Origin: Candidatus Dormiibacter spiritus
GTDB lineage: Bacteria; Chloroflexota; Dormibacteria; Dormibacterales; Dormibacteraceae
Assembly (NCBI GenBank): GCA_003244185.1
Contig: QHBT01000042.1
Location: forward strand, 1-39,908
Reading direction: 5' to 3'
DNA: 39,908 nucleotides
The notes under the pieces were generated by a model that saw only the letters and a program-made list of their open reading frames with translations, was not told the origin of the DNA and did not search any database. Below, in pieces: positions 31,638 to 39,869 of the stretch. A program made the translations under genes and the position numbers. Every line of letters starts with the position of its first letter. Positions within the stretch are counted from its first letter, which is position 1.

Positions 31638-32581
31638 AGGCGCCGTTCCCACGGCGGACTGTCTACCTGACTGTCGTGCGGAACGTCCTCCACCACCTGT
31701 TTTTTGGCGCGGCCGTCAGCTGGGCCCGAAACCTGGCCGGCACGGCGCCCGCTCTGATCTCCATGACCCTCCTGCTGATCCTGGCCGGCGTGGTCGGACT
31801 CGGCGGCTTCGCTCTGCACCTGCTGGCCGACAGGGAGTCGTCCGACGCCGCTGTGCTGCACGTCTATCTGAGTGACGACGCCAGCCCCACCGACGTGGAC
31901 GCGCTTCGGGTAAAGCTCAGCGCCGACAGCCGAGTGCGGTCGGTCAGCTACACGAGCAAGGCTGACGCGCTCAAGAAGGCGCAGAACCGGCCGGGCCTGG
32001 GGGATCTGGCCAGCGGCGCCGGCAGCAACCCGTTTCCGGCCAGCCTGGACGTGAAGCTGAAGCGCGTTGAGGACGTGTCGGGGGTGGCGGATTCAGTCAG
32101 CAAGGAGAAGGCTATCGACCCTGTGCAGCCGACTTCCTACGATCCCGGCGCCTACGGCCGGCTGCAGAAGGCGCTGACCTATCTCGCGGTCGGGGGTGGG
32201 GCCTTCCTGGCCATCTTTGGCCTGGTGGCGGTGCTGGTCACCTCGAACAGCATTCAGAGCGCCATCCATGCCAGGCGGGAAGAGATCTCCATCATGGGCT
32301 TGGTGGGCGCGCCCAACTGGATGATCCGCGGTCCCTTTCTCTTCGAGGGAGCGCTCACGGGTGGCATCGCGGGCCTCATCGCCGGCCTGCTGGTTTCCAT
32401 TGGAGCCGGGGTGGGAGCAACGGTGGGCGGCTCGAACCGGTTGGGGGCGCTGGTGCCCGGGTTCACTGTATCGACTGGCGTTGCGGCTGGACTGATCCTT
32501 CTGCTGGTGGGCATCCTGCTCGGCGCGGCCGCCTCCCTCATCGGTCTCCGCCGGCACCTGATGGTTCCGGAGTCGGCCTAG
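31619..32581 (+). CDS. ftsX: Cell division protein FtsX
   Basis: Membrane subunit of FtsEX. The 320-aa product has one N-terminal membrane segment (about residues 42-68), an extracellular domain of about 110 residues (HVYLSDDASPTDVDALR... region) and three more C-terminal segments (about 190-310), with the conserved SAIHARREEISIMGLVGAPN loop between them. This is the FtsX layout. ATG 31619 lies inside ftsE. The 3' end overlaps the next gene on the opposite strand by 44 bp. Confidence 0.94.
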   Translation: MGPVVLKAPFPRRTVYLTVVRNVLHHLFFGAAVSWARNLAGTAPALISMTLLLILAGVVGLGGFALHLLADRESSDAAVLHVYLSDDASPTDVDALRVKLSADSRVRSVSYTSKADALKKAQNRPGLGDLASGAGSNPFPASLDVKLKRVEDVSGVADSVSKEKAIDPVQPTSYDPGAYGRLQKALTYLAVGGGAFLAIFGLVAVLVTSNSIQSAIHARREEISIMGLVGAPNWMIRGPFLFEGALTGGIAGLIAGLLVSIGAGVGATVGGSNRLGALVPGFTVSTGVAAGLILLLVGILLGAAASLIGLRRHLMVPESA

Positions 32582-33350
32582 GGCCGAGCGGCGTGGCCCA
32601 CGCGCGCAGGCGCAGCCCGGCCAGGGCCGCCAGGACCAGGCCCACAGAGCCGTCGATAAGGCTGTAGCCGCCGGCGATCGCCGATGGCGGATTGCCCGAG
32701 GGCACCCCATCCCAGGGCGCGACAGGCAACCAGGTCCAGTCGCCCGCCAGCGTGCCTGCCAGCTCCAAATCAAGCGTGGCTAAGAAGATGGCCGCGAAGA
32801 GGGCATAGCGCTCAGTCTTCAGGATGCACCAGGCCAGCACAGGCCAGCAGAGAGCGCCCTGCACGTCAAGGCGGTGGGTGACCGGCGGCAGAACCGTCAA
32901 GCCGGCGATCGCATACAGGGTGCAGAGCGCCAGCACCACCTGAGCGGCCCGGCGGCCGTGCTGTCTGAATACGGGTAGCGCGGCGGCGGTGACCCCGAAC
33001 AGGTAGACCAGGCCGTGGCCAGGCGGGACGTATAGGGGCAGGTTGTGCCAGCGGTATCGATAGACACCCCAGATGAGCGACCCGAAGATTTCGAAGATTG
33101 TGGCGATACCCACGCAGAGCCAGACCTGCAGCCGCTGGCCCCGGGGCAGCTTCAGCGTGCAGAGCCAGAGCACGAAGAAGGTCAGGACGCCCAGCGCCGA
33201 CTGCTGAGCCAGGCTCTGCGTCCGCGAATCCAGCAGCAACAAAAGCGGGGTGTAGGCGAGCAGATAGAGATGCAGCCAGTAAGGCTTGACCGCGACCAGT
33301 AGGCGACTGCGGCTGCGAGTCAGCGCGCCGGACGATGCGTAGCTTGACAC
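32538..33350 (-). CDS. Polytopic membrane protein of unknown function
   Basis: About 270 aa with eight or so hydrophobic segments; I do not recognise the family. Visible parts are KPYWLHLYLLAYTPLLLLLD near the start, GSLIWGVYRYRWHNLPLYVP with GHGLVYLFG, and a C-terminal loop WDGVPSGNPPSAIAGGYSLI. TAGCCT on the reverse strand lies 7 nt before the GTG at 33350, so that codon is preferred to the TTG three bases earlier. Its 3' end lies under ftsX (44 bp antisense overlap). Confidence 0.6.
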   Translation of the reverse strand: MSSYASSGALTRSRSRLLVAVKPYWLHLYLLAYTPLLLLLDSRTQSLAQQSALGVLTFFVLWLCTLKLPRGQRLQVWLCVGIATIFEIFGSLIWGVYRYRWHNLPLYVPPGHGLVYLFGVTAAALPVFRQHGRRAAQVVLALCTLYAIAGLTVLPPVTHRLDVQGALCWPVLAWCILKTERYALFAAIFLATLDLELAGTLAGDWTWLPVAPWDGVPSGNPPSAIAGGYSLIDGSVGLVLAALAGLRLRAWATPLGPRPTPEPSGAGGDR

Positions 33351-33436
33351 CAAGTCCAGGCTAGCCGGAGGCCGCCCACCGGCCCGCCAAGGTGCTTTGG
33401 CTAAGCCGGCCGGACCTTCGAGCGGGTCAGAAACCG

Positions 33437-34030
33437 TCAGTGGTTGCGGCCGACCAGGCGCCAGGCGCCGGGCAGCAGGCCGGCGGCGAGGAGTGACTTG
33501 ATTGCGTCCCCGATCAGGAAGGGCAGCACGCCCAGCTGGATGCCCTTGAGCAAGCTGACGTGCAGCGTCGCGGCCAGCCAGGTGACGCCAAACAGGTAGA
33601 TGACAACGCTGCCGGCGGCCATGGCAGCGAGGGTGGTCAGCGGGCTGCGATCGAGGCGTCGCTCCGCCAGCTCGCCCAGCAGGGAGGCGGCCACCACGAA
33701 GCCCAGGATGTAGCCGAACGAGGGCAGGTAAAGCGCTTGCCAGCCGCCGTGGCCCTGGGCGAACCAGGGCACCCCGGCGAGACCGGCGAGAGCGTAGACC
33801 GCCATCCCGGCCAGTGCTCGGCGCCAGCCCAGGGCCAGGCCGCCGACGAGCACGCCGAACGTCTGGCCGGTGACCGGAACCGGGGTGAAGGGGAGCGGGA
33901 TCACAACCTGGGCCAGGATCCCGACCATCAGCGCAAAGCCGATGACGAGAGCGGCGTCCCTGAGCAGGGAGCCGGCAAAGGCGTCGGCCAGCACTGGCTG
34001 GCTGCGGCGCGCCGCGGCGTTAGACGACAT
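33437..34030 (-). CDS. bioY: Biotin transporter BioY
   Basis: Substrate-binding membrane component of an ECF biotin transporter. The 197-aa product has six hydrophobic segments and the family motif IPLPFTPVPVTGQTFGVLVG (about residues 45-65), then AGLAGVPWFA and LPFLIGDAIKSLLAA. The second ATG (34030) lies about 5 nt from GGAGG; the ATG one codon earlier is too close. No energising subunits (BioM/BioN) are visible nearby, so it may use shared ones or act alone. Confidence 0.9.
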   Translation of the reverse strand: MSSNAAARRSQPVLADAFAGSLLRDAALVIGFALMVGILAQVVIPLPFTPVPVTGQTFGVLVGGLALGWRRALAGMAVYALAGLAGVPWFAQGHGGWQALYLPSFGYILGFVVAASLLGELAERRLDRSPLTTLAAMAAGSVVIYLFGVTWLAATLHVSLLKGIQLGVLPFLIGDAIKSLLAAGLLPGAWRLVGRNH

Positions 34031-34048
34031 CATTTCCTCCTCAGATCA

Positions 34049-35245
34049 TCAGTCGCCAGGTTCAGGCAGATCCGGGGGCTCATCGTAGCCAGAGCCGGCT
34101 GCTCGCCGGCCGCCCGGCGGGGTCCAGATGTCGCCCGAGCTGGCGCGATCTCCCTGGAACGGCCTCAGCGGTCCCCCCGGTTCCTGGCCGCCGCCTCCGC
34201 CGGCCGCCGGCCGGCCTGGGCCCTGGTTCTCATCGGGGGGCGGCGGGGGAGCCGCGAGGTCAGCCTGGTCTGGGCCGGTGGGAGGCTGAGCTGCGGGATC
34301 TGGGACGGGAGAGTTCCCGGCGGGGCCGGCCGATCGGCCTGCGCTGCCCGGCTCCCGCGAACCCGCTGGAACTGAGCCGGGAGGAACGGCGTCGGTCGGC
34401 TCCGTCCCGGGCGGCACGCCGCCTGAAGCGCCGCTTGCGGTCTCGAGCCCTGTGCCGGCTGCGGCATCTCCCGCGGGGGGCAGCTCCGAGCCCGGGGTCA
34501 AAGGTGAGCCCGGTCGGGCCGATTGGCCGGTTCCGCCCAGGCGTGCACCGGGTGTGCCGGGGCGGTTGTAGGGGTTCCCGGCAGGACCCACGCCACGATG
34601 CGTCACCACAGTCGGCGGCAGCCGGCCCGGCGGGGTTCGGCGCGAGCGGACGATGAGGAAGATGGCCGCCGCCAGCGCCAGCAGCAACAGCAGCGGGAAG
34701 AGGATGAAGGGGAAGCGGAAGAGGGAGCCGAGCAGGCCGCCGCCACCGGAGCTCCCGGAGCCGGCCACAGGAGTGGCGCTGGGGGAAGCGCTGGGCGTCT
34801 CCGTCGGGGTAGGTGAGGGCACAGCCGTGGGAGTGGGCGTGGGGACAGCTGTGGGAGTTGGGGTCGGCGCCGGCTGGGCCTGGAACTGCCCACAGGCCGG
34901 CTGCACCCCGGCCGCTCCGCAGATGACGTGGGAACCTTCAGGAATGCCGTTTGGGATGACGACTATCGCCTGGGCGAGGTTGCCTGCGGCGTCGCTCTTG
35001 GCGACGCCAAGCTGCCTCTCTGGGCTGTCGATGTAGATCGGCACCGGCTGGTTGGCGGGGAAGTTGCTGCCGGTGACTGTCACCTTGGTCCCTGGTGGAC
35101 CGGAGGTGGGCGAGATGTTGAGCACGGGACTGGGCGGAATCGGCGTCGGCACGGGAGTCGGCGGCGGCGTCGGTGTGGCGCCCAGCAGCAGAGGCGCGAA
35201 CGCCAAGAGCAGCAGCGGCAGCCAGGCGGCTGGGCGTCGTCTCAT
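34049..35245 (-). CDS. Secreted IPT/TIG-domain membrane protein with Pro/Thr-rich linker
   Basis: A 398-aa protein. Residues 1-22 are a signal peptide (RRRPAAWLPLLLLAFAPLLL). An IPT/TIG-like Ig-fold domain follows: ISPTSGPPGTKVTVTGSNFP and so on to VICGAAG (about 40-120). Then comes a repeated Pro-Thr linker (PTPTPTAVP twice, about 125-160) and a membrane segment (about 175-200). The last half is a Pro/Gly-rich, charged tail. It likely displays the TIG domain outside and anchors it in the membrane; ligand unknown. A TACTCT box lies 10 nt before the ATG at 35245. Confidence 0.7.
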   Translation of the reverse strand: MRRRPAAWLPLLLLAFAPLLLGATPTPPPTPVPTPIPPSPVLNISPTSGPPGTKVTVTGSNFPANQPVPIYIDSPERQLGVAKSDAAGNLAQAIVVIPNGIPEGSHVICGAAGVQPACGQFQAQPAPTPTPTAVPTPTPTAVPSPTPTETPSASPSATPVAGSGSSGGGGLLGSLFRFPFILFPLLLLLALAAAIFLIVRSRRTPPGRLPPTVVTHRGVGPAGNPYNRPGTPGARLGGTGQSARPGSPLTPGSELPPAGDAAAGTGLETASGASGGVPPGTEPTDAVPPGSVPAGSREPGSAGRSAGPAGNSPVPDPAAQPPTGPDQADLAAPPPPPDENQGPGRPAAGGGGGQEPGGPLRPFQGDRASSGDIWTPPGGRRAAGSGYDEPPDLPEPGD

Positions 35246-35390
35246 ACCGCAGGCCAGAGTACCGACCCCGCTCAGACCTCGCTTCGGAGAGGAGTATCCG
35301 AGCCCGCTTGACTGCACGATCAGTCGGTGAGGCCCGATCCGCAGGTCTGTGCGGTGGCAAGATCCGCCGGTGTCGCCGAACCGTAGTCTG

Positions 35391-35993
35391 TCAGGGCTGC
35401 TCTCGCTCCGCCGACTCGGATACCTCGGACTTGAGGCGATCCACGATTCGCGCCGCGGACTCTGCCTCGGCCGCAAAGTATGCCTGGCCCCACTCCGCAA
35501 CCAGGGCCGGGTAGCGAAACTGCGGGTTGTCGGCCAGCCCCAAGCGGACCTCGCTCAGCTCTCCGAGGATATGGCGCATAGCTTCGACGTGCTCCGCCAT
35601 GAGCTCGATGAGCCGGTTCGGCCTGGCATGGCTTCCGAAGAACAGTCGCAGCGCCACCGAATGCTTGAGAACGGGCGGCTCCAGGGGTGCCTCGTTCAGC
35701 CAGTGTCGGAACGCGTCGAGTCCCTGCTCCGTGATGCGGTACAGGCGCTTGTCCGGGCGGCCCTCCTGCTCGACCTCGCGGGAAGTGACGTAGCCCAGAC
35801 CCTCGAGGCGTCGCAGCTCGGCGTAGATCTGGCTTTGGGCCGGGCTCCAGTAGAAGAAGCGCAGGTTGAGCGCCCACCTCCGCATTTCATATCCGGAGAG
35901 CTCACTGCCGAAGGCCAGGAGCCCGAGCACCGCGTTGCTTGTATTGGGAAGGGCCAGTCGCGACCTGGTGACTTTCCTATGACTGATTGACAT
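35391..35993 (-). CDS. PadR-family transcriptional regulator
   Basis: A 200-aa winged-helix repressor. The N-terminal domain (residues 18-95) has the family pattern AVLGLLAFGSELSGYEMRR, YWSPAQSQIYAELRRLEGLG and the wing with RPDKRLYRITEQGLDAF. The C-terminal part is helical and Vir_act_alpha_C-like, for dimerisation. The ligand is unknown. It is divergent from a VOC-family gene with about 70 bp between starts, so it may control that gene and itself. A TATCAT box lies upstream of the ATG on this strand. Confidence 0.88.
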   Translation of the reverse strand: MSISHRKVTRSRLALPNTSNAVLGLLAFGSELSGYEMRRWALNLRFFYWSPAQSQIYAELRRLEGLGYVTSREVEQEGRPDKRLYRITEQGLDAFRHWLNEAPLEPPVLKHSVALRLFFGSHARPNRLIELMAEHVEAMRHILGELSEVRLGLADNPQFRYPALVAEWGQAYFAAEAESAARIVDRLKSEVSESAEREQP

Positions 35994-36062
35994 AGTCCAC
36001 AGCGTTATGATACCGTGGCCGAATCACTATATCGGGTCGTCATATATCAGGAGGGCATAACC

Positions 36063-36428
36063 TTGGCGATCAAGCAGGTGACCGTCGTCTCGGTTCCCGT
36101 TTCCGATCAGGACCGGGCCAGGGCCTTCTACGTCGACAAGCTGGGTTTCGAACTCATCCGCGAGGATGCCTCCATCCCAGGCTTCCGCTGGGTTCAGGTG
36201 GCGCCGAAGGGAGCCGCCACTTCACTGACACTGGTCAACTGGTTCGACAGCATGCCCGCCGGCTCACTGCAGGGGCTGGTGTTCGTGGCGGACGACCTGC
36301 GGGCGGAATGCGAACGGCTCGCGGCCGACGGGGCAGAGTTCGAGCAGCTGCCGGAAGAACGGCCCTATGGGCTCGAGGCGGTGTTGCGGGACCCGGACGG
36401 CAACCGCCTGGTTCTACAGCAGGGCTGA
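36063..36428 (+). CDS. VOC-superfamily (glyoxalase/bleomycin resistance-like) protein
   Basis: A 121-aa protein of the VOC fold. Beta-alpha-beta units are visible: QVTVVSVPVSDQDRARAFYVDKLGFELI (residues 4-31), then RWVQVAPKG and a second repeat with GLVFVADDLRAECERL and AVLRDPDGNRLVLQQ. Metal and substrate are unknown. The TTG at 36063 is chosen because GGAGGG (36050-36055) is upstream; an earlier GTG at 36015 would add a non-VOC stretch. It faces a PadR regulator and is a likely target. Confidence 0.82.
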   Translation: MAIKQVTVVSVPVSDQDRARAFYVDKLGFELIREDASIPGFRWVQVAPKGAATSLTLVNWFDSMPAGSLQGLVFVADDLRAECERLAADGAEFEQLPEERPYGLEAVLRDPDGNRLVLQQG

Positions 36429-36507
36429 GGCGACGTGGCCTCGGCGCCAGGACTGGCGCCCATTAAGCGCCTGCCACAATCTACTCAACGAACTTTGGCG
36501 CAGGACG

Positions 36508-37269
36508 CTAGACAGGAGGCCACGGTATCGACCAGTCGGAGGTGGGCTCCGGCAGCCGGAAGCCGGGTTTGGCGGCGGCTCGCAGCCGCCGGCCGAGAGT
36601 TCTGAGCTCGGCCCTGCTCAGCAGCTGGGAGAGCTGCCCGTCCAGCGATCCCCCGGCCAGTGACTCCGCCGCCCGGCAGAGATCATCCCGGAGCGCAGGC
36701 GGCACCGGCTGGCCGGCCTGGTCCCAAATCACCGTTCGCAGCTTGGGCTCGACATGGAACGTGAGGCCGTGATCGATGACCCACAGCTTGCCGGTGGCGT
36801 CGAACAGGCAATGCCCCGCCTTGCGATCGGCGTTGTTGGTGAGGACGTCGAAGAGCGCCACGGGCAGCCAGTCCGGCGTTGGGCCGGCGGGCGGCCGCAG
36901 ATAGCTGAGGCGGGGATCAGCGTCGATGTACATCTGCAGGGCACCGACGCCGTGGGGCGCTTCGACCCTGACGACCGTCGGTGGAATGCTCGGCCAGCCG
37001 AGATGCCTGGCCAGACGGTAAGCCGCCACCTCTCGCCGGAAGAGCGTGCTGGGGGGGAAGTCCCAGAGCGGGGTTTCGCCCTGAGCCGGCTTGTACACGG
37101 CCAGGCGGCTCTCGCTGGGACCGCTCACTTCGACCAGGAACGTGTAGTTGGACGAGCGCCTGAAGAGCCCCTTCAGCTCGATCTCGGGCAGCCCGGTCAG
37201 CGCCTCCTCGATCGACTCCAGGTCCCACTTCCGGGGCAGCACACTCTCAGACGATGAGTCGGGCGCCAT
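36508..37269 (-). CDS. SCO1664-family protein (PI-kinase-like fold)
   Basis: A 253-aa member of the SCO1664-type family, found mainly in Actinomycetota. Visible features are YKPAQGETPLWDFP, LFRREVAAYRLARHLG, LFDVLTNNADRKAGHCL and LWVIDHGLTFHVEP, which resemble the nucleotide-binding and catalytic parts of PI3/4-kinase-like proteins; the substrate is unknown. The ATG lies within the end of the upstream DUF3090 gene (23-bp overlap), so the two are co-transcribed and coupled. The 3' end converges on the VOC gene. Confidence 0.85.
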   Translation of the reverse strand: MAPDSSSESVLPRKWDLESIEEALTGLPEIELKGLFRRSSNYTFLVEVSGPSESRLAVYKPAQGETPLWDFPPSTLFRREVAAYRLARHLGWPSIPPTVVRVEAPHGVGALQMYIDADPRLSYLRPPAGPTPDWLPVALFDVLTNNADRKAGHCLFDATGKLWVIDHGLTFHVEPKLRTVIWDQAGQPVPPALRDDLCRAAESLAGGSLDGQLSQLLSRAELRTLGRRLRAAAKPGFRLPEPTSDWSIPWPPV

Positions 37270-37756
37270 TGGCGGCGGGACACGGATGCCCGCTCGGGTC
37301 CATGGGCAGGCCGCAGCGCGAACAAGTGGGCCGCCCGGAGGTGACCACCACCATGGCCTGGCGTGCCAGGAGCAGGATCTGCTCGGCGCTCAGCCAGCAG
37401 CGGGCGGTGGCCAGGCTCTCGGGATCCTGCTCGGCTTCGGTGGCCTGCTCGCGAGCCATGAGCACGAACTTATCCCGGCCGTCGTGGAAGCCAAGGCCCA
37501 GTTCCCCAACGCTCCATTCGGCTTGCCCATACTCGGCGGGAGGCGGGGTGGCTCCCTCCAGACTCGACTCCAGGCCCTGCGCCTCGAGCAGCTGCACGAT
37601 CCGGGCGATCAGCCCCTGAACATGCACCTTCTCACAGTCCAGGATCGCCCGCTGGCCCGAGCCCTCGATCTGAAGGAAGAACTGACGCTGGCCAGGTTGG
37701 CCCTCGGCCCCGACACTGACGGAGCTGACCGGGTCGAACTCGAAACTGCGAGCCAC
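37247..37756 (-). CDS. DUF3090 family protein
   Basis: A 169-aa protein of the DUF3090 family. It begins [15 protein letters not shown] with GEPGQRxFFLQ-type sequence ([13 protein letters not shown]), and ends in a zinc-ribbon tail with [15 protein letters not shown]. The function is unknown; in many actinobacteria it stands next to a SCO1664-type gene and near mycothiol or phosphatase genes. The GTG at 37756 follows TAGGCT by 7 nt. That box overlaps a TACAGT pointing at dnaK. Confidence 0.86.
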   Translation of the reverse strand: MARSFEFDPVSSVSVGAEGQPGQRQFFLQIEGSGQRAILDCEKVHVQGLIARIVQLLEAQGLESSLEGATPPPAEYGQAEWSVGELGLGFHDGRDKFVLMAREQATEAEQDPESLATARCWLSAEQILLLARQAMVVVTSGRPTCSRCGLPMDPSGHPCPAANGARLIV

Positions 37757-37763
37757 TAGGGCT

Positions 37764-37773
37764 AGCCTACAGT
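37764..37773. promoter_or_regulatory. Overlapping bidirectional -10 boxes between DUF3090 and dnaK
   Basis: Reading right to left, TAGGCT (37769-37764) is 7 nt from the DUF3090 GTG. Reading left to right, TACAGT (37768-37773) points at dnaK and would give it a leader of about 70 nt. The two boxes share two base pairs, a symmetric bidirectional promoter. Confidence 0.45.
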
Positions 37774-37848
37774 CCAGCGCGGAGGCGTTTGCTGCCCCCA
37801 AAGCCGGGGAACGCTTCAGGCAGTGAATCTCAACAATCGGAGGACCAG

Positions 37849-39747
37849 ATGCCGAAAACAGTAGGAATCGACCTGGGCACGACCAACTCCGTGATCGCTG
37901 TCATGGAAGGCGGCGAGCCGGTGGTCATCCCCAACTCGGAGGGGTCGCGGACGACTCCCTCTGTCGTCGCGTTCACCAAGTCAAACGAGCGGCTGGTGGG
38001 CCAGCTGGCGCGCCGCCAGGCGGCCGTCAACCCGGAGAACACCATCTCCTCGATCAAGCGCTTCATGGGCCGCACTTTCGCCGAGGTCGACTCGGAGCGG
38101 AAGATCGTGCCCTACGACGTCAGGTCCGGCAAAGAGGATCGCGTCACAGTGCAGGTGCCCAACGCCGGTAAGGAGTTCACGCCGGAGGAGATCTCGGCGA
38201 TGATCCTGCAGAAGCTCAAGGCCGACGCTGAGGCATATCTGGGCGAGAAGGTGACCGACGCGGTCATCACAGTGCCCGCCTACTTCAACGATTCCCAGCG
38301 GCAGGCGACCATGAACGCCGGGCAGATCGCGGGCCTCAACGTGCTGCGCATCATCAACGAGCCGACCGCCGCCTCGCTCGCCTACGGGCTGGAGAAGAAG
38401 GCCAACGAGACCATCCTGGTCTTCGACCTGGGCGGTGGCACCTTCGACGTCTCGGTGCTTGACGTAGGGGACGGCGTCTTCGAGGTGAAGTCGACCAACG
38501 GCGACACCCACCTGGGCGGCGACGACTACGACCGCAAGATCGTGGACTGGCTGGCCGACGAGTTCCGGAAGGAGAACGGCATCGATCTGAAGGCTGACCG
38601 GCAGGCCCTCCAGCGCCTGACCGAGGCGGCCGAGCGGGCCAAGATCGAGCTCTCGCAGCGGCTGGAGACGACCGTCAACCTGCCCTTCATCACAGCCGAC
38701 CAGACAGGGCCCAAGCACCTGGAGATGACTCTCACGCGGGCCAAGTTTGAGTCCCTGACCGCCGATCTGACCAAGCGCCTGCGGGCACCCTTCATGGCTG
38801 CACTGCAAGACGCGGACCTGACGCCGCAGCAGATCGACGAGGTGGTGCTCGTCGGTGGCTCCACCCGAATGCCGGTCGTCCAGCAGCTGGTGCGGGAGCT
38901 GGCGGGCGGCAAGGAGTCGCACAAGGGCGTCAATCCCGATGAGGTGGTAGCCATCGGCGCCGCCATCCAGGCAGGCGTGCTGAAGGGCGAGGTCAAGGAT
39001 GTCCTGCTTCTGGACGTGACCCCGCTCTCCCTCGGGATCGAGACGATGGGCGGCGTTTTCACGAAGCTGATCGACCGCAACACGACAATCCCGACGTCTC
39101 GTTCGCAGATCTTCAGCACTGCAGCTGACAATCAGACCTCAGTTGAGGTCCACGTGCTTCAGGGTGAGCGCGAGTTCGCGCGTGACAACCGCACTCTCGG
39201 CCGCTTCCACCTGGACGGCATAGCGCCGGCGCCGCGGGGCATGCCCCAGATCGAGGTCGCGTTCGACATCGATGCGAGCGGCATCCTCAGCGTGAAGGCT
39301 GTCGACAAGGGCACGGGCCGCGAGCAGTCCGTCACCATCACCGCCTCGTCTGCACTCGACAAGAGCGAGGTCGAGCGCATGGTCAAGGACGCTGAGTCGC
39401 ATGCTGCCGAGGACCGCGGCAAGCGGGAGGAGGTCGAGCTGCGCAACCAGGCCGACCAGATGATCTACCAGGCCGAGAAGGTTCTGCAGGAGCATGGCGA
39501 CAGGGTTCCTGCCGACGTGAAGAGCGAAGTGGAGACCAAGCTCGAGACTCTCCGCGGCGCCAGCAAGAACGGCGATGTGGCGACGCTGAAGAGCACGATG
39601 GATGACTTCAACGAGACTCTGCAAAAAGTTGGCCAGCACGTCTATCAGGAGGCTGGCGCCACGTCCGGCACCGGCGCCGAACCGACTGGTCCCGCAGACA
39701 AGGGGCAGGACGACGTGGTGGACGCGGATTACCGCGAGGTCAAGTAA
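37849..39747 (+). CDS. dnaK: Chaperone protein DnaK (Hsp70)
   Basis: ATP-driven chaperone. The 632-aa product has the nucleotide-binding signatures [14 protein letters not shown] (residues 4-17), [16 protein letters not shown] and [17 protein letters not shown], then the linker [18 protein letters not shown], substrate-binding domain and lid. It ends in [12 protein letters not shown]. The ATG at 37849 follows GGAGG and gives the standard start; an in-frame ATG-less extension upstream is not DnaK-like. A terminator follows. A CIRCE-like repeat beyond the terminator suggests another heat-shock gene to the right. Confidence 0.98.
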   Translation: MPKTVGIDLGTTNSVIAVMEGGEPVVIPNSEGSRTTPSVVAFTKSNERLVGQLARRQAAVNPENTISSIKRFMGRTFAEVDSERKIVPYDVRSGKEDRVTVQVPNAGKEFTPEEISAMILQKLKADAEAYLGEKVTDAVITVPAYFNDSQRQATMNAGQIAGLNVLRIINEPTAASLAYGLEKKANETILVFDLGGGTFDVSVLDVGDGVFEVKSTNGDTHLGGDDYDRKIVDWLADEFRKENGIDLKADRQALQRLTEAAERAKIELSQRLETTVNLPFITADQTGPKHLEMTLTRAKFESLTADLTKRLRAPFMAALQDADLTPQQIDEVVLVGGSTRMPVVQQLVRELAGGKESHKGVNPDEVVAIGAAIQAGVLKGEVKDVLLLDVTPLSLGIETMGGVFTKLIDRNTTIPTSRSQIFSTAADNQTSVEVHVLQGEREFARDNRTLGRFHLDGIAPAPRGMPQIEVAFDIDASGILSVKAVDKGTGREQSVTITASSALDKSEVERMVKDAESHAAEDRGKREEVELRNQADQMIYQAEKVLQEHGDRVPADVKSEVETKLETLRGASKNGDVATLKSTMDDFNETLQKVGQHVYQEAGATSGTGAEPTGPADKGQDDVVDADYREVK

Positions 39748-39773
39748 GCCGCTTCGTTGATCGACCAGTAAGC

Positions 39774-39796
39774 AAAGGGGCGCTTGCCAACGGCGG
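39774..39796 (+). terminator. Intrinsic terminator after dnaK
   Basis: AAAGGGGCGC pairs with GCGCCCTTT around an inner GCC/GGC pair, followed by TTTT and a T-rich stretch. It ends the dnaK transcript, so the next gene has its own promoter. Confidence 0.8.
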
Positions 39797-39840
39797 GCGC
39801 CCTTTTCATTTCTTTCGGCGGGATCAACCGGTCGCATAAT

Positions 39841-39869
39841 CTGCGACTCCTTCACATTGGGAGTTGCGG
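39841..39869 (+). promoter_or_regulatory. CIRCE-like inverted repeat with 9-bp spacer
   Basis: CTGCGACTCC and GGAGTTGCGG form an imperfect 10-bp inverted repeat (8 of 10 pairs) around exactly 9 nt. HrcA's CIRCE has 9-bp arms, a 9-bp spacer and an ACTC/GAGT core; here the cores are ACTCC and GGAGT. A CATAAT at 39835-39840 may be the -10 of the next gene. The remaining bases to the right edge hold no start I can assign. Confidence 0.45.

Noticed and set aside
29649-32581. 3' antisense overlaps (32 bp at 29649-29680 and 44 bp at 32538-32581) as regulatory antisense pairs
   Set aside because: Short convergent overlaps are common in compact genomes; nothing further suggests regulation.
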